DNA of 64,000 bases from Stenotrophomonas sp046736075 (GTDB lineage Bacteria > Pseudomonadota > Gammaproteobacteria > Xanthomonadales > Xanthomonadaceae), in NCBI RefSeq assembly GCF_046736075.1, contig NZ_CP177163.1, positions 1,984,001 to 2,048,000 on the forward strand, read 5' to 3'. Below, in pieces: positions 9,463 through 18,067 of this stretch. The stretch's first letter is position 1. Every line of letters starts with the position of its first letter. The notes below the pieces were generated by a model. It was not told where the DNA came from, did not search any database, and saw only the letters and a list, made by a program, of their open reading frames with translations. The position numbers and the translations under genes were made by a program.

Positions 9463-9640
9463 TAAATTGCAAAGAAAAATGAAGGATATTTTCTCACAAA
9501 CGAAAGATGACGCAAAGCAACACTTTCCAAATGCCACCTGAATACAGGGTTCGTATCGCCTGAAACCTTGGTGCATCGCGTCATCCAGCGGCAATTTCGC
9601 CCGATTCCGATCGAAAAATGTGACCGAACCAGCTTTTCTT

Positions 9641-9671
9641 TTTCTTTCGATATTTGACATTTCGAAAGAAA
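9641..9671. promoter_or_regulatory. perfect inverted repeat, candidate AgaR operator
   Basis: TTTCTTTCGA at 9641-9650 is the exact reverse complement of TCGAAAGAAA at 9662-9671, with an 11-base spacer. A TTGACA (9654-9659) lies inside it, although no convincing -10 follows at 17 bases. DeoR-family regulators often bind A/T-rich sites with TTTC and GAAA runs, and an agaR gene is in the rightward block. The whole 322-base divergent gap (9385-9706) is AT-rich relative to its surroundings and contains no gene. Confidence 0.6.
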
Positions 9672-9706
9672 GCGAAGAAGGTGCGGTCGCCCAACAGGAA
9701 TTGCGA

Positions 9707-10864
9707 ATGGACGCTTCTCTGCTCCCTGACTTGCCCGCCTGGCAGCGCCGTGGCGGCGCCCACACCGCGGAAGAAATCGCCCAGCAGCCCGGCCTGTGGG
9801 CCGCGCTGGCCGACCTGCTCGACACCCGCCATACCGACATCGATGCCTTCCTTGGCGACCGTCTGGGCCGTGCCGATCAGCTGGTGATCTTCACCGGCGC
9901 CGGCAGCTCGGGGTTCATCGCCGAGATGGTGGCCGACCAGCTCAACGCGCAGTGGCCGGCCGAGATCCGCGCGATCCACACCACCAGCCTGCTCACCCAT
10001 CCGGCGCTGTACCTGCGCCGCGACCGCCCGACCCTGCTGGTGTCGTTCGGGCGCAGCGGCTCCAGCCCGGAGAGCGTGGCGGTGGTGGACCTGGTGCGCG
10101 ACCAGGTGGACGATGCGCGCTTCCTGGACATCACCTGCAACGCCGAGGGCGAACTGGCCCGACGCGGCCAGGGCCGCAGCGACACCCTGTCGCTGCTGAT
10201 GCCGCCGGCCAGCTGCGACCGCGCGTTCGCCATGACCAGCAGCCTGACGTGCATGCTGCTGGCCGCGCTGAGCGCCTTCGATAGCGCGCCGTGGCCGCAG
10301 CGGCTGCAGCGCCTGCGGCAGCTGTCCGCGCACGGCGGACAGGCGCTGCAGGCGTGGGATGCGGCCGTGGCGGCGCTGGCGCAGGCGCCCTATACGCGCG
10401 TGATCTACCTTGGCAGCGGCCCGCTGGAAGCCACCGCGCGCGAAGCGGCGCTGAAGGTGCTCGAACTCACCGCCGGCCGCGTGCTGGCGCTTGCCAATAC
10501 GCCGCTGGGCTTCCGCCACGGCCCCAAGTCCACGCTCAACGCCGAGACCCTGGTGGTGATGCTGCGCAGCGCGCAGCCGCTGTCGCGCCGCTACGAGCAG
10601 GACCTGTTGAATGAGCTGCGCCGCGACGGCATCGCCGGCCGGGTGATCTCGATCGGACCGGATGCAGACGACCGCGCCGACGGTGACTTCGTGCTCGATG
10701 TCGCCGACCTGCCCGATCCGTGGCTGGCACCGCTGTGGCTGCTGGTACCACAGTGCTACGCACTGCAACGCTCCGCCGCGCTCGGCCTGACCCCGGACAA
10801 TCCCTTCCCCGACGGCACCGTGAACCGGGTCGTGCAGGGCGTGACCATCCACCCCCTCGGCTGA
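9707..10864 (+). CDS. agaS: AgaS-type SIS-domain sugar-phosphate deaminase/isomerase
   Basis: A 385-residue protein with two SIS domains: the first shows FTGAGSSGFIAE and SFGRSGSSPES, the second YLGSGPLEATAREAALKVLE and NTPLGFRHGPKS. This matches AgaS, which converts galactosamine-6-phosphate to tagatose-6-phosphate and ammonia in GalNAc catabolism. The ATG at 9707 follows AGGAA at good spacing; a longer frame to the left would run through the operator and is rejected. It is the first gene of the rightward operon, six bases before agaK. It could be confused with GlmS/NagB-like isomerases, but the motif spacing and neighbours favour AgaS. Confidence 0.9.
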   Translation: MDASLLPDLPAWQRRGGAHTAEEIAQQPGLWAALADLLDTRHTDIDAFLGDRLGRADQLVIFTGAGSSGFIAEMVADQLNAQWPAEIRAIHTTSLLTHPALYLRRDRPTLLVSFGRSGSSPESVAVVDLVRDQVDDARFLDITCNAEGELARRGQGRSDTLSLLMPPASCDRAFAMTSSLTCMLLAALSAFDSAPWPQRLQRLRQLSAHGGQALQAWDAAVAALAQAPYTRVIYLGSGPLEATAREAALKVLELTAGRVLALANTPLGFRHGPKSTLNAETLVVMLRSAQPLSRRYEQDLLNELRRDGIAGRVISIGPDADDRADGDFVLDVADLPDPWLAPLWLLVPQCYALQRSAALGLTPDNPFPDGTVNRVVQGVTIHPLG

Positions 10865-10870
10865 GCACGC

Positions 10871-11797
10871 ATGCACACCTGGTACGGCATCGACATCGGG
10901 GGCACCAAGATCGAGCTGGTGGCGTGCGACGCCGCGTTGGCGGTGCAGCACCGCCAGCGCGTGGCCACCCCGACCCAGGACTATCCCGCGTTCCTGCAGG
11001 CCGTGGACGAGCTGGTTGCCGCTGCCGATGCGGCCCTGGGCCGGCGTGGCGTCGCGGTCGGCATCGGCCTGCCCGGCGTGCGCGACCGCGACAGCGGCCG
11101 CCAGCTCAGTGCCAACGTGCCCAGCCTGACCGGGCGCACCGTCGGCGTGGATCTGCAGGCACGCCTGCAGCGGCCGCTGGTGCTGGGCAACGACCTGCAG
11201 TGCTTCGCCCTGTCCGAAGCGCACGACGGTGCCGCCGCCGGCTATCGCAGCATGTTCGGGGTGATCCTGGGCACCGGCGCCGGCGGTGGCTACTGCCTGG
11301 ACGGCCACCTGGTCGCCGGCAACAACGGCATCGCCGGTGAGTGGGGCCACTGGAGCCTGCCCGCCACGCTGCAGCATCGCCATGATCTGCCACTGCTGGA
11401 CTGCGGCTGTGGCCTGCGCGGCTGCCTGGAACGGTATGTCTCCGGCAGTGGCCTGGCGATGATCCATGCCCGCCGCGGCGGCGAGGACCTCGACGCCAGC
11501 GCGGTGGTGGCGCGTGCACAGGGCGGTGATGCCGTTGCGCAGCAGGCGCTGGCGATCCACCGCGACCTGCTCGGCTACAGCTTCGCCAGCCTGATCCTCG
11601 CGCTGGATCCGCACGTGATCGTGCTCGGCGGCGGGTTGTCGAAGCTGGAGCAGCTGTATCGCGACCTGCCCGCCGCGATCGCCCCGTACCTGTTCGCCGG
11701 TGTGCGCGTGCCGCCGATCCTGCCCCCCGCCTTCGGCGATGCCGGTGGCGCGCGTGGCGCCGCCCTGCTCGCCCGCCAGCACCACCCTTCCCCCTGA
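10871..11797 (+). CDS. agaK: ROK-family N-acetylgalactosamine kinase
   Basis: A 308-residue ROK kinase starting MHTWYGIDIGGTKIELV, which holds the phosphate-binding DIGGTK motif. It also has LGTGAGGGYCLDG, the catalytic LGNDLQC region, and CGCGLRGCLERYVSG, the zinc-binding ROK signature. NagK and GalNAc kinases of this family phosphorylate the amino sugar at C6. Between agaS and the kbaZ-like gene, with agaA downstream, GalNAc is the likely substrate, giving GalNAc-6-phosphate. Specificity for GalNAc over GlcNAc is inferred from context, not from residues. Confidence 0.85.
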   Translation: MHTWYGIDIGGTKIELVACDAALAVQHRQRVATPTQDYPAFLQAVDELVAAADAALGRRGVAVGIGLPGVRDRDSGRQLSANVPSLTGRTVGVDLQARLQRPLVLGNDLQCFALSEAHDGAAAGYRSMFGVILGTGAGGGYCLDGHLVAGNNGIAGEWGHWSLPATLQHRHDLPLLDCGCGLRGCLERYVSGSGLAMIHARRGGEDLDASAVVARAQGGDAVAQQALAIHRDLLGYSFASLILALDPHVIVLGGGLSKLEQLYRDLPAAIAPYLFAGVRVPPILPPAFGDAGGARGAALLARQHHPSP

Positions 11798-11817
11798 ACA
11801 CCGCTTCCGGAGTTGCC

Positions 11818-13113
11818 ATGTCCGCCGTCCAATCGCTGATCGCCGCCCACCGCCAGGGCCACCCCGTCGGGCTGTACAGCGTGTGCTGCAGCAACGAACA
11901 GGTGCTGCTGGCCGCGATGCAGGTCGCGCAGCGCTACGACACCCTGCTGTTGATCGAAGCGACCTCCAACCAGGTCGACCAGTTTGGCGGCTACACCGGG
12001 ATGACCCCGCCGCAGTACCGCGACTACGTGCTGGCCCTGGCCGGCCGCGCAGGCTTCCCCGCCGCGCGCCTGATCCTCGGCGGCGACCACCTCGGTCCGA
12101 ACGCCTGGCAGAAGGGTCCGGCCGAGACCGCGATGGCCCACGCACGCGAGCTGATCGCCGCGTACGTGGCGGCCGGCTTCCACAAGATCCACCTGGACTG
12201 CAGCATGTCCTGCGCCGATGACCCGACGCCGCTGCCGGACGCGATCGTGGCGGCGCGCTCGGCCGAACTGGCCCGCATCGCCGAACGCACCGCGGCCGAC
12301 CACGGCCTGCCGCCGCCGGTCTACGTGATCGGCACCGAAGTGCCGATTCCCGGCGGCGAAGCCTCGCTGGCCGGCGGCCTGCAGGTGACCACGCCGGCGG
12401 CAGCGGCAACCACGCTGGCAATCCACCGCGAGGCCTTCGCCGCGCCGGACCTGCAGCCGGCATGGGAACGCGTGATTGCGATGGTGGTGCAGCCGGGCGT
12501 GGATTTCGACCACAGCAGCGTGCACTACTACGATCCGGCGGCCGCCGCCGCGTTGTCGGCCTTCGTCGAACAGCAACCGCGCATTGTGTTTGAAGCGCAT
12601 TCCACCGACTACCAGACCGAAGCCGGTCTGCATGCGCTGGTGCGCGACCACTTCGCCATCCTCAAGGTCGGCCCCGCCGCCACCTATGCGTTCCGCGAGG
12701 CGGTGTTCGCACTGGCGATGATCGAGGACGCACTGCTGCCCCCCGCGCAGCGTTCGAACCTGATCGACGTGCTCGACCGCTGCATGGTCGACAAGCCCGC
12801 CAGCTGGCGCAGCTATTACCAGGGCGACGCGCATGCGCTGCGCCTGCTGCGCGCTTACTCGCTCAGCGACCGCAGCCGCTATTACTGGGGGGAACCGGCG
12901 GTACAGGCCGCGCTGGACACACTGGTGGCCAACCTGACCGCGCACGTGCCGCCGCAGACCCTGCTCAGCCAGTTCCTGCCCGAACAGCAGAAGGCGATCG
13001 AAGCCGGCGCGCTGCAGGCCGAGCCGCTGGCGCTGATCCAGCACAAGGTGGGGCTGCGCCTGGCCGAGTACGCCCGCGCCTGCAATCGCAACAAGGCGCT
13101 TTCGGAACGGTAA
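11818..13113 (+). CDS. kbaZ: KbaZ/GatZ-like tagatose-1,6-bisphosphate aldolase subunit
   Basis: A 431-residue protein of the GatZ/KbaZ/AgaZ family: it begins MSAVQSLIAAHRQGHPVGLY and has LLIEATSNQVDQFGGYTGMT, LILGGDHLGPNAW and HKIHLDCSMSCADD. In E. coli GatZ and KbaZ are non-catalytic partners that stabilise the aldolases GatY and KbaY; some authors have treated AgaZ as a tagatose-6-phosphate kinase. No KbaY/GatY gene and no separate tagatose kinase is visible in this window, so either those functions are encoded elsewhere or this protein does more than stabilise. It starts 20 bases after agaK. Confidence 0.88.
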   Translation: MSAVQSLIAAHRQGHPVGLYSVCCSNEQVLLAAMQVAQRYDTLLLIEATSNQVDQFGGYTGMTPPQYRDYVLALAGRAGFPAARLILGGDHLGPNAWQKGPAETAMAHARELIAAYVAAGFHKIHLDCSMSCADDPTPLPDAIVAARSAELARIAERTAADHGLPPPVYVIGTEVPIPGGEASLAGGLQVTTPAAAATTLAIHREAFAAPDLQPAWERVIAMVVQPGVDFDHSSVHYYDPAAAAALSAFVEQQPRIVFEAHSTDYQTEAGLHALVRDHFAILKVGPAATYAFREAVFALAMIEDALLPPAQRSNLIDVLDRCMVDKPASWRSYYQGDAHALRLLRAYSLSDRSRYYWGEPAVQAALDTLVANLTAHVPPQTLLSQFLPEQQKAIEAGALQAEPLALIQHKVGLRLAEYARACNRNKALSER

Positions 13114-13147
13114 GCTTCGGCTTTCCTTTCCGGACGGAATCGCCCCC

Positions 13148-13924
13148 ATGCGAAACACACGCCAGCGCCGCCAACAGATCCTGCAGTTGCTGGTCGACCA
13201 CGGCAACGTGCAGGTCAGCGAGCTGGTGGAGCGCTTCAGCGTTTCGGCGGTGACCATCCGTGCCGATCTGACCCACATCGAATCGCAGGGCCTGGCCACG
13301 CGGACGCATGGGGGCGCCACGCTGGTGCGCACGCCGCCGCAGGAGCAGGACATCCACGAAAAGGATGCGCTCAACCTGCCGCTGAAGGACAGCATCGGCG
13401 AGCACGCCGCCCGGCTGGTCAAGCCGGGCGACAACATCATCATCGACTCCGGTTCGACCACCATGACCCTGGCCCGCCACCTGCGCGGGCACCGCGACGT
13501 GACGGTGATGACCAACGGCCTGAACATCGCCTGGGAACTGGCCAACGCGCCGGGCGTGGAGCTGCTGCTCACCGGCGGCCTGCTGCGCAAGCAGTCGCTG
13601 TCGCTGCAGGGCAGCCAGGCCGAGGCCAGCCTCAACACCTACAGCTTCGACACCCTGTTCCTCGGCGTGGATGGCCTGGACCTGCAGTTCGGCCTGACCA
13701 CCCACCACGAGGCCGAAGCCAGCCTCAACCACCGCATGGTCGAGCGCGCGCGCCGCATCGTGGTGCTGACCGACGCCTCCAAGTTCGGCCGGGTCAGCCT
13801 GCACCGCATCGCCCGCCTGGACCAGGTCCATACCATCATCACCGACGCCAGCATCGACAGCGAATACCTGGATGGGCTGCAGCGGCTGGGCGTCGAAGTG
13901 ATCATCGCCGAGTCGCCGCCTTGA
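13148..13924 (+). CDS. agaR: DeoR-family transcriptional regulator AgaR
   Basis: A 258-residue DeoR-family protein. The N-terminal helix-turn-helix covers RRQQILQLLVDHGNVQVSEL and VSAVTIRADL; the C-terminal sugar-phosphate sensor has IDSGSTTMTLARHL, MTNGLNIAWEL and LLLTGG. Such regulators usually repress until a phosphorylated sugar is bound. The gene lies inside the aga operon and overlaps the next gene in TTGA. It is the natural candidate to bind the repeats between 9449 and 9671, so the locus would be autoregulated. Ligand identity (probably a GalNAc-derived phosphate) is inferred. Confidence 0.88.
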   Translation: MRNTRQRRQQILQLLVDHGNVQVSELVERFSVSAVTIRADLTHIESQGLATRTHGGATLVRTPPQEQDIHEKDALNLPLKDSIGEHAARLVKPGDNIIIDSGSTTMTLARHLRGHRDVTVMTNGLNIAWELANAPGVELLLTGGLLRKQSLSLQGSQAEASLNTYSFDTLFLGVDGLDLQFGLTTHHEAEASLNHRMVERARRIVVLTDASKFGRVSLHRIARLDQVHTIITDASIDSEYLDGLQRLGVEVIIAESPP

Positions 13925-15036
13925 CCGGACACCGCACCCTGCATGGCCGCATTCTGACCGACACCGGTTGGGTGCGTGGCACCCTTCACCTCGACCAGCG
14001 CGTGCGCGCCATCGACACCGCGCATGGCGACCCGCGCAGTGACGACGATGTTCCGCTGATCCTGCCCGGCTTCATCGACCTGCATGTGCATGGCGGTGCC
14101 GGGGTGGACATCATGCAGGGCGGCGACAGCGCCTGCACCGTGGCGCGGGCGCATGCCCGCCACGGCACCACCGCGATGCTGGGCACCACCATGACCGCGC
14201 ACGAGGACGACATCGTGCAGGCGCTGCAGGGCCTGGCCGGTGCCATCGGCACGCGGGCGCCGGGCATGGCGCGGGTCCTGGGTGTGCACCTGGAAGGCCC
14301 CTTCATCAGTGCCGAGCGCCTGGGCGCGCAGCCGCCGCTGGTGGTGGAAGCCACACTGGACGACGTGCGCCGCCTGCATGCGATCGCACCGATCCGCGCG
14401 CTTACCCTCGCGCCCGAGATCGGCCAGCACCTCGGGCTGATCCCCGCGCTGAGCGCGCTCGGCATCCGCGTGCAGCTCGGCCACAGCGCCGGCAGCTACG
14501 CCGATGGCGTGGCCGCGCTGGAGGCAGGCGCGGCCGGCTTCACCCATCTGTTCAATGGCATGACCGGCGTGGACCACTACCAGCCGGGCATCGCCACCGC
14601 AGCGCTGGCCCATGCCCAGTACGCCGAGCTGATTCCGGACCTGCAGCATGTGCATCCCGGCGCGATCCGCACCGCATTGCGCGCGATTCCGCGCCTGTAC
14701 TGCGTTACCGACGCCACGGCCGCCACCGGCATGCCCGATGGCGAGTACGCGCTGGGTGTGCAGCGGGTCCACAAATGCCTGGGCTGCGTGCGGCTGTCGA
14801 CCGGTTCGCTGGCCGGCAGCGCGCTGACGATGGACCAGGCGCTGCGCAACCTGGTGTCGCTGGGGCTGGACCTGGCCGACGCCTCCAACCGGGTGTCGCG
14901 CTACCCGGCCGATTATCTCGGCATCACCGATCGTGGCCGCATCGCCGTGGATGCGTGGGCCGACCTGGTGGTGCTCGACCGTGAGCTGCGCGTGCGCGCC
15001 GTGGTGGTGGAAGGCGAAGACATCGCGCTCGACTGA
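13921..15036 (+). CDS. agaA: N-acetylgalactosamine-6-phosphate deacetylase
   Basis: A 371-residue amidohydrolase of the NagA/AgaA family. Metal and substrate residues appear in order: GFIDLHVHGGAGVD, VHLEGPF (metal Glu), VQLGHSAGSYADG, FTHLFNGMTG and VTDATAATGMPDGEY (catalytic Asp region). The start is a TTG at 13921 that overlaps the stop of agaR; no in-frame ATG closer to the domain start is plausible. The product removes acetate from GalNAc-6-phosphate to give galactosamine-6-phosphate, the substrate of AgaS. GlcNAc-6-phosphate is the alternative substrate; neighbours favour GalNAc. Confidence 0.88.
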   Translation: MTGHRTLHGRILTDTGWVRGTLHLDQRVRAIDTAHGDPRSDDDVPLILPGFIDLHVHGGAGVDIMQGGDSACTVARAHARHGTTAMLGTTMTAHEDDIVQALQGLAGAIGTRAPGMARVLGVHLEGPFISAERLGAQPPLVVEATLDDVRRLHAIAPIRALTLAPEIGQHLGLIPALSALGIRVQLGHSAGSYADGVAALEAGAAGFTHLFNGMTGVDHYQPGIATAALAHAQYAELIPDLQHVHPGAIRTALRAIPRLYCVTDATAATGMPDGEYALGVQRVHKCLGCVRLSTGSLAGSALTMDQALRNLVSLGLDLADASNRVSRYPADYLGITDRGRIAVDAWADLVVLDRELRVRAVVVEGEDIALD

Positions 15037-15088
15037 GCGCTGACCCCGCGCCATCGCGGCGCATGCACTGCATGACAGGACCGGCCCG

Positions 15089-16888
15089 ATGAACGACGTT
15101 TCCGCAGTACAGCCCGTGTACGCCGACGCCCCGCGCTGGCCGATACGCTATCTGTTGTTCATCGGCGGCATGGGCGGCCTGCTCTACGGCATCGACATCG
15201 GCATCATCGCCGGCGCGCTGCCGTACCTGGAGGCCACCGCGACCGCGAGCTGGCACCTGACCACCCAGCAGCTGGGCTTCGTGGTGGCCGCCGTGCTGCT
15301 GGGCAGCGTGTTGTCCTCGCTGTTCGCCGGCATGGTGGCCGATCTGCTCGGGCGGCGCGGCGCGATGTTCCTCGCCGGGATGCTGTTCACCGCCAGCATC
15401 CCGGTGATGGCGCTGTCAGACGGTTATGCGGCGCTGCTGATGGGGCGCCTGCTGCAGGGCATCAGTGGTGGCCTGATCGGCGTGGTCGTGCCGCTGTACC
15501 TGGCCGAGGTCCTCAGCCCCGAGCGACGCGGTCGCGGTGCGGCGATGTTCCAGCTGCTGCTGACCATCGGCCTGGTGCTGGCCGCGGTGATCGGCCTGTA
15601 CCACGCGCACGCGGTGGATGCGGCGGCAGCGGCCGTGCGCCACCTGCCGGGCGAGGAACAGCAGCGGCTGCTGTTCGACGTCAAAGACCATGCCTGGCGC
15701 ACCATCTTCTGGAGCTGCCTGCTGCCTGGCCTGGTGTTCACGGGCGGCGTGCTGCTGATCAGCGAATCGCCGCGCTGGCTGGTCCGCCGCGGGCGCATCG
15801 ACGCCGCGCGCCGCGCCTTGCAGCGCACCGTCGCCGCCGTCGAGGTCGAACCGACCCTGCAGCGCATGCAGGCCCCGGAAGCCGTGCGCACCGGTGGCAC
15901 CGGCACACGCGACCCCCTGCTCAGCCGCCGCTACGTGTGGCCGTTCGTGCTGGCCTGCCTGGTGCTGGCCTTCACCCAGGCCACCGGCATCAACTCGGTG
16001 CTGGCCTACGCGGTGAACATCCTCAACCAGGCCGGCCTGCCCGGTGCGGTGGCCAACTGGGCCGACGTGGCGATCAAGCTGCTCAACGCAGTGATGACCG
16101 TGGTCGCCCTGGTGCTGGTGGACCGCAGGGGACGCAAGTTCCTGCTGATGCTGGGCAGCGGCGGCATCACCGTGTCGCTGCTGGCTGCCGCAGTGCTGTT
16201 CGTGCAGAGCGAACGCGGTCGCGTGGACGTGCAGCCGCTGCTGCAGCAGCAGGTGGCCGGCAGCACGTTGTCGCTGCCGCTGGATGCGGCGCAGTGGCAG
16301 CGGCTGGACGGCAGCGCCGACCCGCGCCCGCAGCAGCTCACCGTGTCCTACGCGTACGGCGGCTTCAGCAACGTGCGCGCGCTGCGCAGCGACAACCCGA
16401 TCGATGCGGCACTGGAGATCCGCCGCGAGGATGCGGTGTCGGCCGACAGCGTGATCGGCGCCTTCTTCCGCCGGCTGCACCTCAATCCGTTCCCGGACCC
16501 GGTGCAGGCCGCAGAGGCGCCGCTGGTGATCGAGCGCGCCATGATCGGTCCGGTGCCCTCGCCCACCCACGGCTGGCTGGTGGCCAGCTGCATCCTGCTG
16601 TTTGTCGCGTTCTTCGCGGTGGGCCCCGGCGTGTGCGTCTGGCTGGCGCTGTCCGAGCTGATGCCTACCCGCATCCGTTCCAACGGCATGAGCATCGCGC
16701 TGCTGATCAACCAGTTTGTATCCACGGTGATCGCGGCAATTTTCCTGCCCACCGTCGGCCACCACGGCTACGCCAGCATGTTCTTCTTCTGGGCCGGCTG
16801 CACGCTGCTGTACTTCCTGATTGCCGCCTTCTGGCTGCCGGAAACCAAGGGCAAGTCGCTGGAGCAGATCGAGGCGAACTTCCGCTGA
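15089..16888 (+). CDS. MFS sugar porter with large extramembrane insertion, probable GalNAc permease
   Basis: A 599-residue inner-membrane transporter of the sugar porter family. It shows GGMGGLLYGIDIGIIAGALP in helix 1, the loop motif DLLGRRGAM, PLYLAEVLSPERRGR after helix 4, and a C-terminal PETKGKSLEQIE. Typical members have 450-500 residues. The extra length comes mainly from about 118 residues (roughly 373-491) between helices 9 and 10, on the periplasmic side by standard topology, and a smaller insertion after helix 5 (residues about 170-200). It closes the aga operon, 52 bases after agaA, and is the only inner-membrane permease there. GalNAc as substrate is inferred. Confidence 0.85.
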   Translation: MNDVSAVQPVYADAPRWPIRYLLFIGGMGGLLYGIDIGIIAGALPYLEATATASWHLTTQQLGFVVAAVLLGSVLSSLFAGMVADLLGRRGAMFLAGMLFTASIPVMALSDGYAALLMGRLLQGISGGLIGVVVPLYLAEVLSPERRGRGAAMFQLLLTIGLVLAAVIGLYHAHAVDAAAAAVRHLPGEEQQRLLFDVKDHAWRTIFWSCLLPGLVFTGGVLLISESPRWLVRRGRIDAARRALQRTVAAVEVEPTLQRMQAPEAVRTGGTGTRDPLLSRRYVWPFVLACLVLAFTQATGINSVLAYAVNILNQAGLPGAVANWADVAIKLLNAVMTVVALVLVDRRGRKFLLMLGSGGITVSLLAAAVLFVQSERGRVDVQPLLQQQVAGSTLSLPLDAAQWQRLDGSADPRPQQLTVSYAYGGFSNVRALRSDNPIDAALEIRREDAVSADSVIGAFFRRLHLNPFPDPVQAAEAPLVIERAMIGPVPSPTHGWLVASCILLFVAFFAVGPGVCVWLALSELMPTRIRSNGMSIALLINQFVSTVIAAIFLPTVGHHGYASMFFFWAGCTLLYFLIAAFWLPETKGKSLEQIEANFR

Positions 16889-16911
16889 TCGCCGCACGTC
16901 GCCACACCCGG

Positions 16912-17415
16912 TCAGGGTGTGGCTGGCGTGCCGGTCATGCGTTCGATCAGGCGTGCGGCATCGTCCGGCTCCAGGCCGGTGGTCTGCATGTACTTGCCGA
17001 ACGGCGCGCTCACATGCGCCACGCTGATGATGTCACCGTCCACGCTCACCACCATCATGCGTCCGACCAAGCGCTCGGACGCGCGCTGGATGCGCGGTTC
17101 CGCCGCGTCGGTGAAGGTGTAGTACAGCGTGGCAAGGCCATTCGGTCCGACCTCCTGGCGCACACTGGCGATGGCCGACGCGGTGATGACCGGCGGTCCA
17201 ACCAGATGGATGGGGGTGCCATCCAGCGTCCGCGCAGGCACGCTGCCCGCCTGTGCCACGGTATCGGCCTCGCGCATTTCGATGCGCACACCGCTGCGTG
17301 GCGGGGCCCCCGGTTGAGTGAACGCCGCATCGGACGACGGCGCTTCGCTGCACCCCGCCACCCCCAGTACGCCCGCCACCACCAGCCCCCAACGCCATCC
17401 CTTGCGCATCGCCAT
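16912..17415 (-). CDS. lipoprotein with SecD P1-head-like domain
   Basis: A 167-residue protein starting MAMRKGWRWG with a lipobox GVLGVAGC, so it is lipid-anchored. The mature part (LDGTPIHLVGPPVITASAIA, YYTFTDAAEPRIQRASE, GRMMVVSVDGDIISVAHV) resembles the periplasmic P1-head subdomain of SecD, standing alone. Such lone SecD-head lipoproteins are annotated in xanthomonads without a known job. The start at 17415 is preceded by GGGGGG; the second ATG at 17409 is an alternative. It lies 41 bases after the HdeD-like gene and may be co-transcribed. Confidence 0.7.
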   Translation of the reverse strand: MAMRKGWRWGLVVAGVLGVAGCSEAPSSDAAFTQPGAPPRSGVRIEMREADTVAQAGSVPARTLDGTPIHLVGPPVITASAIASVRQEVGPNGLATLYYTFTDAAEPRIQRASERLVGRMMVVSVDGDIISVAHVSAPFGKYMQTTGLEPDDAARLIERMTGTPATP

Positions 17416-17456
17416 CCCCCCGAGGTTGTTGGACGCATTGTGGCCCGGATGCAGGC

Positions 17457-18005
17457 TCAGCGCAGCCGTCGCAGCCGGAAGGCGACGACGATCTGCAGCA
17501 CGCCGTAGATCAGGCTGCCGATGCCGATCCACAGCGTGGTCACCGCCACGCCCGCAATCGGATTGGCCACCATCAGCGCGCCCAGCACGATGGCGAGCAG
17601 CCCACTGAGGATCAGCAGCCACTCGCCCTGGATGTGCCTGCGCACGCGGATGGCGAACACGATGCGGTACAGCCCGGCCACGATCAGCCAGACCGCCAGC
17701 AGCAGGATCAGCACACTGGCGGTGGCCAGCGGATTGAGCACCGCCAGCACGCCGAAGCCCAGCGATACCACCGCGTAGAGCAACAGCCAGCCACGCGGCA
17801 CGCCGCTGTTGCCGAACACCGCGAACAGGCTGATCAGGCCCTCCACCAGCGCCATCACGCCGATCGCCCAGGCCAGCGCGGTGGCTGCCGACAGCGGCTG
17901 CACCACCGCGATCAGCCCGAACACCACGGCCACCACGCCGTACAGCAGCACGATCCACCAGCTGCGGCCCACCAGCGACAGCACCGGCGAAAGAGGGGTA
18001 GTCAT
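17457..18005 (-). CDS. HdeD-family (DUF308) membrane protein
   Basis: A 182-residue integral membrane protein with about six hydrophobic helices in pairs (for example WWIVLLYGVVAVVFGLIAVV and WLLLYAVVSLGFGVLAVLNP) and the recurrent VVQPLSA / VLNPLAT / VANPIAG motif typical of HdeD/DUF308 proteins. In E. coli HdeD supports acid resistance at high cell density; the role in this genus is unknown. It precedes the lipoprotein gene on the same strand. Confidence 0.85.
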   Translation of the reverse strand: MTTPLSPVLSLVGRSWWIVLLYGVVAVVFGLIAVVQPLSAATALAWAIGVMALVEGLISLFAVFGNSGVPRGWLLLYAVVSLGFGVLAVLNPLATASVLILLLAVWLIVAGLYRIVFAIRVRRHIQGEWLLILSGLLAIVLGALMVANPIAGVAVTTLWIGIGSLIYGVLQIVVAFRLRRLR

Positions 18006-18067
18006 CGGCAGCGCACTCCGTGTGAAGGATGAACGGGCATCTTAGCGCCGGGTCATGAAAGCCCCGC

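Noticed and set aside
6142..9465. Open frame of 1107 codons antisense to the GH31 gene
   Set aside because: GC-rich third-position effect; its translation is a string of Ala/Val/Arg/His without motifs, while the opposite strand encodes clear GH31 domains.
9581..12463. Open frame of 960 codons antisense to agaS, agaK and kbaZ
   Set aside because: It crosses three well-defined genes and has low-complexity Arg/Gly/Ala composition.
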